From NCBI RefSeq assembly GCF_004210375.1, contig NC_134830.1, positions 60,941,576-61,005,575 on the forward strand: 64,000 bases of DNA, read 5' to 3'. Shown here piece after piece: positions 11,901 to 36,528 of the stretch; the stretch's first letter is position 1, and every line of letters starts with the position of its first letter. The notes under the pieces were generated by a model, which saw only the letters and a list, made by a program, of their open reading frames with translations, ran no database searches and was not told the origin of the DNA. The position numbers and the translations under genes are program-made. Origin of the DNA: Tachypleus tridentatus. Its lineage: Eukaryota > Arthropoda > Merostomata > Xiphosura > Limulidae.

Positions 11901-14333
11901 ACTTTAAATTATAAATATGAAAATTATTCTTTTTTCAAAGACCCTTTCAAAGCTTTTGCAAACCATCCATGTGATCTGTGGAGCTCCTACTGAGAACGTA
12001 TGGTTTGTTTTTATGCAACGTGTGAAATTTTAAAGATAATAATTTTTATTTAGAAATGAGTAACATTCTTTATTACATACCTGAATGACGAGCATCTAAT
12101 TATATGATTATGAACTGTTCAACAGTGTTCAAGTAAATTATTACCTGTGTTGCATCTTAAAATTTTATACAGTTCAAAAATACTTAATATTAAACAAAAC
12201 TGGAACTATTGTAACTTATGCAAAGGCTATATTACTTTTGACAAACCACACAACTTCTGCATTTATGAATACATATGATATCATGAAAAGACATCTGTTG
12301 TGTAATTGCTTTAGTCTGTTAATTACCCTTCATAAAACTCTTCCCATAAAATTAATCAATAAGATTGTTACAAATACCTATTCTGATATAAAAGCTAGCA
12401 TGGAAAAGGAATAAAAATTCTTTTCTTTTTAAGATACCAGAACATTAATAAATATAGAACCACCCTCATGGGTCTTTATTTTTTAATCAAACCATGGAAA
12501 GCATGAACAGTAAGTGAATAGAGTTTAATGTACATATCACAGACCCAAATACAGTTTTCGAATGTTTTCTTCATTCTATCATGACATATGATTAATAGTA
12601 ACAAAATACAGTTCTTTCTTATTCTGGTATCTTATACTTCCATGCTAAAGTTCAGAACTATTCATCTTGCTTGAATAGAGGTAACTTATTGTTTTTAGTT
12701 TTTTTCATTAACCATAATCAAAACTAACTAGAAAACAGAAAGATAAAAAAGTAATTTTCTCAAGCTAAAAAACTATATATGTAAGATCACATTTTACAGT
12801 AATGAAACAAACCACTTCACAATTGATTTAGTTAATTAACATCTGGATGACAAATTTATATAAATGCTGTATTTATTTTCTGGTCATTTGACTCTTCACG
12901 TCATGATTAAAGCAAAATCTGTATAATTTCAAATGCCATTATGATCAACAGCCACTAAAATTTTGAAATAATTTATGAAGTACTCCATTACATAATTAAA
13001 CAAATAATAAACTATTTATAAGCATTAACAAAACATTTCAACTATTTATTAGAAATATTAATAAAAGTAATTGACAAGTTACATCTATTTTTAATGTAAT
13101 AACATTCTGTACTATACACTGAACTGTGCACATTTGAAGCAAGAGATGTACAGAACAATAAGAATTTTTCTAGTCAATTCTAAATTTTTTTGATACCTCT
13201 TAAGTACAAACAATCAAGACCAAATATGTCATTACACTTGAAAATAAACATCTGGCTATGCATCAATAACATGACAAAATAAAATTAGTCCTTGTAATAA
13301 TATAGTGCTATGCTTATTGTGTGATGCTAATAACTTTATAGATGTCAACTTACAAACATCTTATAAGTTGTTTCAATGATATTTTTCAAACTTAGCCCAA
13401 ACAACAACTAGTTGTTAAAAAGTATCACCTAAAATCCCGTTGTTTACAACACTTAGTAAGTGAAAAACAAAAATCAGATGATGTCAAGGGTGAAAATCAT
13501 GTTTAAATCTTTTAACTACCACACAATGCAAATGTGCAGGATGATGTAATGATAAAATCTTTTTTTGTTTTCCTTTTGGACACATTATCTCTTCACATAC
13601 ACCTTGAATATTCACCAAAACTTAATCTTCCCACATCTGTTCACTCAATTTACCTCTGATGCAGCATACAGCAATTTTAAAGGTGGACTTCTTAATTGCT
13701 ACTCAGATGTTCGTTCTAAAAAACAAAACAAAATCACAAATCATTTCAGGTATAGCAACACTAAAAATAAAATTCTTTAATTTCTTCATGTAAAAGATTT
13801 AATTATGACTTACATATTTTAAAAGTATTTAGACTAAATACAACAACCAATATAACAGTATCGTCCAAAGCATAGATAGTATAAGAGGACAACTTTTATC
13901 TTTTTTCTCTATTGATCATCTATAAACACTCTAGACACACACGTTTCATTCGTAATATCTCAGTTCTCATTTTAGTCACCTTCAACTTCCACAATCTGAG
14001 CAGATAATTTCACTCCAACTTTATCAAACCACTTATGTATAATACAATAACAGACAAACAGTACTGCATCTACTGTACTAACTATAAAATTCACATCGTA
14101 AGGAGTACATATACAGTCTGCAAATCAACTTGATTTATGAATAATGAACAAATAATAGGAGAAATCCAAATGTTTTTGTTATAAGAATTATCACAAACAA
14201 GAGACAGTGAGTAAAGTAATTATGTCTTTTCAAAAACAATCACAGCAATTTATATTTTAACTTCACATTAAACAAAATAGGAAAAACTAGAAAGTACTGC
14301 CATTTTTGTCAAAAGATATTAACATTATGAACG
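11901..14333. other. AT-rich sequence downstream of macroH2A
   Basis: No coding exons or recognised repeats seen. It could include distal 3'UTR of macroH2A, but nothing in the sequence proves it. Confidence 0.4.
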
Positions 14334-14607
14334 TTTGTTTTTGTTTTAGTACTGTTCAAAGCTACCCGAGGACTATGTGCACTAGCTGTCACTAATTTAG
14401 TAGTGTAAGACTAGAGGGAAGGCAGATAGTCATTACAGCCCATGCCAATTCTTGGGCTACTCTTTTATGAACAAATAGTGGGATTGACCATATCTTTATA
14501 ATGTCCCACATGGCTTAAAGGTTGTGCATGCTTGGTGTGACAGGGATTTGAACCCGTGACCCTCGGATTACGAGTCAAGCGCTTTAATCACCTGGCCATG
14601 TCAGGCC
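14334..14607 (-). repeat. tRNA-derived SINE, family 1
   Basis: Reverse copy: tail-side GTTCAAAGCTACCCGAGG to head GGGATTTGAACCCGTGACCC, then CACCTGGCCATGTCAGGCC. Confidence 0.86.
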
Positions 14608-16299
14608 TATGAATAACATAAAATCTAAACTGAACTAACTGCTAATTATTCCATACTATTTTGTGCTCAATAAAACATGTATTTTTTGTGATTTACTTCC
14701 TCAATGCACGTATCATTAGTTTGGAAACAAAAACTTTGTTTTGTTACATGGAATGTTATTGGTCTACTAGCATCTAATATTTATTTTACCAATACAGAAT
14801 AACAGAACATCATTATAATTCTCTAGGTAGATGACTAGTGTTTACAGTTTTTTGTAATTTTCTTTTACCTCTAGCAGCATGTGATGTTGGATGCATCTTA
14901 TTATAAATACATTAGTACAGGTCCACAATTCCTTTTCTGAAACCTTTGGGGCCAGTTGTGTTATAGAATTCGGATTTTTTTGGAATTTAGAACAAATGTA
15001 TCACCCCAGTAGAGTCCAGGGCAGCACCCCATAATCATATACAGTGGTAGTTCTGACACCATATTATGCAGGAAGATGCCATACAGACACACCACTAACA
15101 AGCTTCTGCAATAACTCCACTTTCTGCATTATTGATAACAACAGATGCTTTCTTTTCCTATTCTCACTGTTACCCAGAAGGGTATCTGCAGCTCTTATTG
15201 ACATTTTTACAATGAAATTAAACACAAAGTCACAAAATAAAAAACAAGAAAAAAATATCAGCAAACAGCAGACACACATGTGACCAGGAGTGCTGAGATA
15301 CAACTGACATGCCTGTCAGACTGTTGGGCAGCTGTGCCATGCCACACCTGAGTGATGTGGGTCAAGTGGGTGTGGAGTTGGGTCAGCTGTTATACTGACG
15401 CTCCACACTCCATGAAAAAAACTTTGTTTTTCAGAGCTTTTCAAATTTTGGAACAACAGATACAGGATTGTGGACCTGTAATACCATGCAAATTAATGTT
15501 TTGGACACTGGAAAGCAAACATTTTAATGTGTTATTAATCAGTTTTTGCATACACGTTTTCATCAGGTTAATTTGATCTCATTTCCAATCTATGTAATTG
15601 ACTTTAGGCAAAAACTTCTTAATAATTACTTTAATATTCTATGGTGCACAAGTTGTCAGTAACTAATAGATTTATAATGAACTGTGTTTCTTTTGTGTGC
15701 TTTTGTTGTTAAGCACCACACAATGAGCCATATGTGTTGTGACTGCCACAAGTATTGAAAATCAGTTTTTAGCATTATAAGTTACATTACTGCTAGCCAA
15801 TAGGATGCAATGCAATGACTTAGTATATTCATTCTTCAGTGTGTTACCCTAAAAGTCAACAATTCTCATTGTTCACTTGAGGTTTACAAACACACAACAA
15901 TATTAGCTTCAAATGTATTAAGCTATGAAAGATTTTTAATCACATAAAATTTATATTGTCCCTAAATTATTTCTGTTGTTCATTTAACAAATAATTTTTT
16001 CTATAAATGTTAAGTTGAAATAAAATTATCAGGTTTAATATCTACAGAAGTTAAGTGTATATTATTGTTCATTTCCCATAAAATAATAAATTGTCTTCCT
16101 AGATTTATAATTATTTAGAAGAAACACTGACTTGTCATCCAGCATATTTTAGAAAATGAATACAGTTTCATGGAATAAAGATAAAGATATTTATATTTTT
16201 TCAACTGACTTGTAGTTACTGTCAATAATATTTTTGTCAAAGAAACTCATTAAAAGAGCCCTCTGTTTGAAATTTCATAACTTACACATTTTCTTATTT

Positions 16300-16330
<31 letters not shown>

Positions 16331-16660
16331 AAGAAAGTATGCAACATTTTTAATATTTATAACTGAGAGATTTAATTACCAGAATGATAAGCAATTTCAT
16401 AACCAGAAATAAATAGTTTTTTATATTTATAAATTACAAGTCTAATGATATTTTACACACATAATTCAGCATACAAACATACATGTAACATCATGCAATA
16501 AAAACCCCCAAAAAACAATATTTTATAAATATTCTATTTTAGACTATGTGAGATCTAAAAAGTCATTTTCAGAGGTTTAAAACATTTTTTGTTTTAGAAT
16601 TCTTTGCAACTGGTAGCACTACAAACTAAACCCATAAAAAAACATACCTTAAGAAGGTTA
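14608..16660. other. region downstream of the macroH2A stop
   Basis: Mostly AT-rich. It holds a family 3 SINE-like relic near 15695-15780 and an (ATT)n run at about 16299-16331. The proximal part should be macroH2A 3'UTR. I did not find a clear minus-strand AATAAA near the stop. Confidence 0.45.
16299..16331. repeat. (ATT)n microsatellite
   Basis: About eleven uninterrupted ATT units. Confidence 0.9.
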
Positions 16661-30121
<13,461 letters not shown>

Positions 30122-30738
30122 TATAATTTACTTTAATTTTATATGAAATATTGTTACCAAAATTATTCCACTTGAAAACACCCACAGTGTACTTTGAAAC
30201 TCCTTGTTGCTGTTAAACTAAAGCACATCTGCTGATACGTTCCTAACTATATAATATATACAAATAACATTACCAATAGTTTCGTTACAGAGTACACGAG
30301 TCCGTGCATGAAATGACACCCTAGTGGTTGGTTGTTCAACTAATTAAATGTAAAAGAATAAATAATTTCAGCGAAAAAAATTATGTTGATTATTTTTGTT
30401 TCAAAATGTATTGCAATATTTTACATAATACCTACGCGTTAATGATATTCATAATAACAATTTGTATTTCAAAAAATAGCTAGTACTATCACTGAGGTAA
30501 ACAAAACAACAAAAGAACGTTTATAAACAAACTACACTGCTACTATTTCATTTATTTATTCTAATAGAATATTCAGAGCCAATACAAACAAATAAATAAA
30601 TAAATTGCAACCAGGACTTACAATGCTAAAATTCTTGGATCGATCCAAGCGGTGGACATAGCGCACATTGTTCGCTGTGTAACTATGAGCTAAAAATAAA
30701 CAATCTAGACAATGATAAATTTAGAATAACCTAAGAAC
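30122..30738 (-). promoter_or_regulatory. macroH2A upstream region
   Basis: The sequence directly upstream of the macroH2A start should contain the 5'UTR and promoter. A TATATTATATAG-like AT stretch lies near 30245-30263 on the minus strand, but no transcription start can be fixed. Whether a non-coding first exon exists is unresolved. Confidence 0.3.
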
Positions 30739-31017
30739 CAGCATGGCCAGATGGTTAAGGCGCTACACTAGCAATTTAAAGATCACAGGTTTAAATCTTC
30801 ATCACAACAAACATATTCGCCCTTTCAGTTGTGGGGGCGTTATAACGTGACGGTGAATCCCACTATTCATTGGTAAAAGAGTAGCCCAAACGTTGGCGAT
30901 GGGTGGTGATGACTAGCTGTCTCCCCTTTAGTCTGACATTGCTGAATTAGGGACGGCTAGCGCAGATAACCCTCGTGTAGCTTTGCGCGAAATTGAAAAA
31001 AAAACAACAAACAAAAC
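30739..31017 (+). repeat. tRNA-derived SINE, family 1
   Basis: Head GCATGGCCAGATGGTTAAGG; tail TTTGCGCGAAATTGAAAAAA. First of three copies in a row. Confidence 0.88.
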
Positions 31018-31018
31018 T

Positions 31019-31120
31019 TGGTTTGTTTGTTGAAATTTTCCACTAAAATGTACACGAGGGCCACCTACGCTAGCTGAACTAATTTTTTAAAGAGAAACTG
31101 GAGGAAAAGCAGCTAGTCAC
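31019..31120 (-). repeat. SINE fragment, family 1, tail-to-tail with its neighbour
   Basis: The reverse tail TTGAAATTTTCCACTAAAAT starts immediately after the A-rich tail of the copy at 30739. It stops mid-body at CAGCTAGTCAC. Confidence 0.75.
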
Positions 31121-31130
31121 ATTCAAACTT

Positions 31131-31371
31131 TTGCTGGGCGTGCGATTCGTAATCCGAGGGTCGCGGGTTCGCGCCCGCGTCGCGCTAAACATGCTCGCCC
31201 TCCCAGCCGTGGGGTGTAATGTGACGGTCAATCCCACGAGCCCAAGAGTTGGCGGTGGTGGTGATGACTAGCTGCCTCCCTCTAGTCTTACACTGCTAAA
31301 TTAGGGACGGCTAGCACAGATAGCCCTTGAGTAGCTTTGTGGGAAATTTCCAAACAAACAAACAAACAAAG
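31131..31371 (+). repeat. tRNA-derived SINE, family 1, head-truncated
   Basis: Starts inside the tRNA-like head (GCGTGCGATTCGTAATCCGA), keeps the B box GGGTTCGCGCCCGCG, and ends in (CAAA)n. Confidence 0.85.
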
Positions 31372-31679
31372 CCAAAAAGGACTTAACAGTAAATTTTATG
31401 ATTCACCTCATTCTCAAAATGTAAAGCGCAGTTCGAATGATATGGTAACAGAATGCGAGCCAGGACCGTCATAACCACAGTCCAATACGCTACACACCGG
31501 ACCGCGTAATCTATTTTATTATTAATATAGTTGTTAGTTTGGACATGTGTAAGTGTCGTAAATAAGCCTATAAATACAAGTTGTCAAGAACATACCTATT
31601 GTACATAGTTTCCTAATTATTATTATTATTTTTACTATGTCTCAACATAATTGTTCTGAATCACAATAACCTAATGTAA

Positions 31680-32250
31680 AATTTAAAACTTAATTTTTCT
31701 AGCAACTGCCACAATAGAAATGCCATAAATGCGTATCTCAGAACGATCGGTATGGGTATTAACATTTTTATTGTTAGGCAAAGAACAATCTTTCGACCTT
31801 CCTGAATCATCTTCAGGTCAACAAGAGAGAGTGTGCAACTGACCTTTGCTGGGTGCATGTTTTAGGGACGAGAGTATAAACGGGTACCGGATTGTAGGGG
31901 ACGTTGCAGTTGAGTGTTAGGTTATTAATTAGTATAGGTGTAAAGGTGTTCCTTTATATTGGTTTAATTTTGGTTTTAGTTGTTGTATAAGTAGGACTTC
32001 TTTGAGTTTGTGTTTGTTTATATTTGTTTCCCTACTTAGTATCTGGGTGCTTTCTATGGTTATGTTGTGTTGTGTTTATACCAGTCGTTTTGAGATACAT
32101 TTTTATTTCAAGTGGGTTTCTCGTCATCAAGAAGGACTGTATACGTGTATTTACCTTGCACTTAAGCGTTGATGACCAGTTTAAGACTACTGTTTAGGAT
32201 TGGATATATTTCATACAATATTCACAAAAGAAGCTCTTCACATAATCGAG
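31680..32250 (-). mobile_element. Penelope-like element, 3' part with GIY-YIG endonuclease end
   Basis: Minus-strand translation around 32008-31936 reads LKEVLLIQQLKPKLNQYKGT, matching the C-terminal end of PLE GIY-YIG endonucleases (I.E...I....P.LN...G). Downstream are the non-coding motifs GACCTGAAGATGATTCAGG, then GGTCGAAAGATTGTTC, typical of PLE ends. 5'-truncated. The related inverted-repeat sequence at 49588 shares GAGAAACCCACTTGAA. Confidence 0.55.
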
Positions 32251-32630
32251 ACGATTCAGTGCGTTTTTCTTTGATACGTTTCATTAGCTGTCTTATATTG
32301 AAAACAAAATTATTTTTAACGTTATGGTCTTAAATACTGAAAGCCGACATGAAAAAACAGTCGGCCTTATAAGAGTAAAAAATTTCACCCTATACCGCAG
32401 ATATTTTTGTCACATTTTTGATGATTTTGGTATGTATGCAAGTGGGGTATTTATAACTTGGAAACTTGCTTGAATTGTATTTATGTTTAGTTGTTCTATA
32501 GTTGATCTCTTGGATTATGACTGTGCTTGTTTTATTTGCTTGGGTGTTTCTTTAGTTAAGTGTTTGTGTACATGCTTCTTCTGCGTAACTTTATGAAAGT
32601 GTATATCAGTTAAAATACCATTGCATAAAT

Positions 32631-32718
32631 GTTTATTTCAAAATTTCACGCGAAGCTACTCAAGGCACATATGCGCAAACCTTCTCTAGTTATGAAATAT
32701 GAAACTAGAGGGAAGGCT
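32631..32718 (-). repeat. SINE fragment, family 1 tail
   Basis: TTCACGCGAAGCTACTCAAG followed by AAACTAGAGGGAAGGCT; only the tail half remains. Confidence 0.6.
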
Positions 32719-32934
32719 GAAAGAACGAAAATGTTTATGTATGAGATTCAAATTACATAAATATAATCTCAAAAATTAAAAAGAAAAAGACGAAAATGTT
32801 CCTGACTCTTCTAGGTTCTTTGCAACCTAAATATTCGGTGTCAAACATTACTAGTTGCGTCTTATATATAGTTTTAGGTTTAACTGCGTATATATTATAA
32901 CCATAAATTTTTAAGCCATAAACAAAACACATTA

Positions 32935-33405
32935 ACATGACACAAAATACGCTGCATAATTTAAAAAGGATCCTAGGGTACAAGCTACAACATGGGATTA
33001 TAAAATGTATCCTAGCTATTAGAGGTGACTGGAAATAGGACCCACATTGTAGTGGGGATACACAGTTTCACATTAGAAAATTAGAAATTAGGAGAGCGAG
33101 ATGTGGGTGCTAAAGCCCGCAACATTCCACATCTATATCACCCTTCACTGCCTGCAAACAATTGTGAGAAGGTGACTGCTCTCCCAAGTTAAAATAAGAT
33201 TAAGAAAAAGATAAACATAAAAAAGATGAAGCAAAATGAAAATAAGGTATAACCATTTGTGGATAAGTAAGATAAAACTTACCTTTTGAAGTTAGCATTC
33301 CGTCCCCAATACGGTAGAGGCAGTAATTAACCCACCAGTGGAGTGATAATGAAGAAGAAACGAAAATAAGGATCCTTTTTAAAAATATGCAGCGCATTTT
33401 GTTTT
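32935..33405. mobile_element. non-autonomous element with terminal inverted repeats (copy A)
   Basis: The ends form a roughly 32-bp inverted repeat: ACAAAATACGCTGCATAATT-TAAAAAGGATCC on the left and the reverse complement ACAAAATGCGCTGCATATTT-TTAAAAAGGATCC on the right. The interior is shared with 40294-40690 and 22860-23075, so it is a mobile family. No open frame longer than background, so probably a MITE. Confidence 0.7.
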
Positions 33406-33508
33406 GTTTATGGTTATACTATAATCAATCAGAGGTTGGGATTTGCCGTTTTTAACGCAGTCCTTCCTCATGATTTTGTTTATTCATTTGGATTTAATTT
33501 CACTAATA

Positions 33509-33529
33509 TATATATATATATATATATTT
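33509..33529. repeat. (TA)n microsatellite
   Basis: About ten uninterrupted TA units. Confidence 0.85.
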
Positions 33530-33819
33530 AGCAAGTTAGACTATTTTTAATGGCGCGTTCAAGTCAAAAACTACAATGTTGAAATAATTTTCATTTCAAT
33601 GTAAACAAGTGGTGTTATAAACGAAACTATATGTAGGTGGATTTATTGTTCTCTAATAAATAATCCGTTTTAGTTGTTGGAAGACATGAATTTGAACAAC
33701 CTGTTATGCGGGGCATTCTGATGGCGCTACTTACAAAAATGTCAATTTGCCAATCACCTCCAGATTTTGAATTTTTGCTATATCTAAACTATATCAGCAC
33801 TATGTAAAATATCATACAA

Positions 33820-34142
33820 TCAACTCAGTGTAATAAATTTATGCTGCGAAATTAGGTTTATTTGGACTGTTAATAGGTAAAAGATAACCCAAAACACTGA
33901 ATGCATTTTATTGGTGTATAGTTCCAAATGTATTATTTGTTCTTGATATGCTTTAAGTAAATCGCACATATTTTGATTCATTTCCATGCTCATCAGCTCC
34001 AACCAGGAATCACTAAACTTCTACGTACTTAGTTTACCAGAACATTCGAGAAGTCCCTCAAATTAATCATAAAAGAAATAGAATCAGCCTTCTTTTCAGT
34101 TGCCTCTCGCTCACTCAGTTGGTTACTTCGCCTTGGCGTGCA
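33820..34142 (-). pseudogene. possible frameshifted coding relic
   Basis: Frame 34142-34029 reads CTPRRSNQLSEREATEKKAD and on to FSNVLVN-stop. In another frame, directly after it, KFSDSWLELMSMEMNQNM continues to CDLLKAYQEQIIHLELY. Both look protein-like and one frameshift would join them. The family is not recognised and it may be chance. Confidence 0.22.
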
Positions 34143-34497
34143 GTCAAAACAAAGTTGATCTTATTCCTCGAGTCATATCTGCGATGTAATCAAATTCTGT
34201 AAAACTGTTTTTGAAATCTTTTTTAAACTATAGTTTTGTAAATATAACTTTTTACATATTTAAAAAAAAAATGAAATTCTGGTTCTCTCCAGATCATGTG
34301 AACTTCGAAAATGCAAAAACCACCCACAAAGTTTCATTTAATAAGTTGGTTGTTAAAATGACCGATGGGTTTTATTTATAATAAATTCAAGATAACGCAT
34401 GTAGGTTTATAATTTGAATTGGAATAATCTTAACAGTGTTATGAAAGACGGGATCTAGATGTAATGGTCGAATAACCTCTTAAACCACCCAAGCAGT

Positions 34498-35110
34498 GCG
34501 CTGTTGTTATTGGTAAGGCACATACAAGTTTAGGTTGTATTTACAGAAATACTAAGTACAAGTCTAAAGAGGTTATATTTTTGTTATATAGGTTACTTGT
34601 TAGGCCACATTTGGAATATTGTATTCAGTCATTGGCTCCTTACTTAGGAGCTGAGGATTACTAGAATGGAGGGGTTGTTATATCACCAGGGGTTGCAATT
34701 TCAAATTATTTTCTCCTTAACAAAAAAAAAAAAAAAAGTTAAAAGGGATCTGATTGAAATGTTTAAGATTGTTATGGAAATTGATAGTGTTGATGTATTA
34801 TTTTTTTTTCATACTTAATAGTGAGAATGGTAGAATTAGGAGGCGTGTGTATTTTCTTAGAGCAGAGCCACATCAGGCTATCTACTGAGCCCACCGAGGG
34901 TACTCGAACCCCTGATTTTAGCGTTGTAAATCCTGAGACATACCGCTGTAGTAGCGAGGGGCAATTAGGAGGCACAAATATACATTTTGGCAGGGTAAGA
35001 ATAATTTTAGCTAAAACTTTTTTTTCAACAGGGTGGCTGACCTTTGGAACGGGATACATTGAGAAGCTGTGAAGGTAGCAGACTTAGGTGAGTTTAAGAT
35101 AAAACTTGAT
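34498..35110 (+). mobile_element. CR1-type LINE 3' end, interrupted by a nested SINE
   Basis: Plus-strand translation reads LLYRLLVRPHLEYCIQSLAP then PYLGAED (RT C-terminus), followed by KRDLIEMFKIV. After the SINE at 34845-34962 it continues with FFNRVADLWNGI and GEFKIKLDY, the usual C-terminal tail of CR1 proteins. Several stops and shifts. Confidence 0.75.
34845..34962 (-). repeat. tRNA-derived SINE, family 2, with target-site duplication
   Basis: Reverse copy with CGAGGGTACTCGAACCCCTG and AGCGTTGTAAATCCTGAGAC. It is flanked by perfect 11-bp direct repeats AATTAGGAGGC at 34834-34844 and 34963-34973, showing insertion into the surrounding CR1 by target-primed integration. Confidence 0.88.
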
Positions 35111-36460
35111 TACTAGATGAATTAGTTTACGTTATATGCGTAGCCAAGGGTTAGTACATGTTGTAGTTTCTACAGCATAATATACAAGTACATATATCAT
35201 GTCATTTGCTATACAGCACAATGCTTTGAAAGCGTTACTTTTAAACATAATTTCATTAAAACAAAGTATTCAAAAGTTTACAAGGTAGCAATCTACACAC
35301 TTTGTTTCATTTTAAAGACATTTTTACATTATACAAATTTGAGGCTTCCGATATTTAAATAAAACCAGCTTGAAAAGCTTTCTTTCACACTTTTCACTTG
35401 TAATTTTTGAAGATTGTTGCTTAGTAAGGTGATGTATTCATAATTTTATATAACATAATTAAACTGTAACTTGGGTATCTTTCAGTGTAAGATCAAACAA
35501 ATCCATAGACTACTTCATTCAAAATTACTACTTTCAAAACAGCAATATGTATTTCATGGTTTACTGTACTTACTTGTGGAAGTTCACCATTTGTGTACTT
35601 CAGAAGATTCTTAAAATAACTTGACATACTTTAGTTACATTTACTGATGCTTTTACGAAACCTACCTCTATTTCCTTTTGTCGTAAAATAAAAAAAAATT
35701 CGTAATTTTCATTGTCAAGGCCTCCAAATAATCTGTACAATACATTAGCTTTTTGCCATTTTGACTGCCTCACCAGTCAAGTGCATCACAGTTGTTTCAC
35801 ATCATGAATGTGTAAGCTGATGCACCCTCTTCACGGTCATCATGTATAGAATCACATCCTGGACATCCTACTTGCATATCACATGTTCAACACATCTACA
35901 GAACTAGAAGGAAGTGCCATGTATTAGTGTTTTTTTTTGAGATGCAAAATTGATACTTCATCTAGGATAGTGCAGTTTTTTGCTGCTTTTGTTTCATGAT
36001 GTACACAAGACTAAGGTATTTATTACAATTGCAAGATGACCTAACAGCAGCAAAAAATATTTCCAAGTCACCCCTGCTTAATTTATATGCCAAAAGACAA
36101 GTTTCATATAACTGCTACACATTTCATTGCAATTAGAAATCAAATAAATTTCCTTCTGTTACTAAAATTGATTCATTACAACTTCTTATTTGGCTCTTGT
36201 AGTTAAGTTAACAGGATTCTTGAATTGAACAAATCGAAAAAGGTTCTTATAGATTTAACTAAAGGCTCACCTACCTTAAATTTAAGTATGTTCAAGTCTT
36301 TGTTGCAAAGTTCTATAGCATCTACCAAACTTGAACCCAATATTTGTGTTGAAAGGGTATGTTTTCTTTTTTGCCATTGAAAATGCACTGATGGAAATAT
36401 ATTTTATAGATATAAGCCTTTATCCACACCAGCAACAAACTGCTATTTAATGTACTTATG
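35111..36460. other. AT-rich intergenic sequence
   Basis: Nothing recognised on either strand. Confidence 0.45.
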
Positions 36461-36467
36461 TGTGCGT

Positions 36468-36528
36468 TTTCTTATAGCAAAGCCACGCTGAGCTATCCAC
36501 CGAGTCCATCGGGGGGTAATCAAACCCC
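36468..36528 (-). repeat. SINE fragment, family 2
   Basis: TTCTTATAGCAAAGCCACGC then CGAGTCCATCGGGG and AATCAAACCCC: the B-box side only. Flanked by imperfect AATGTAYTYAT repeats. Confidence 0.6.
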
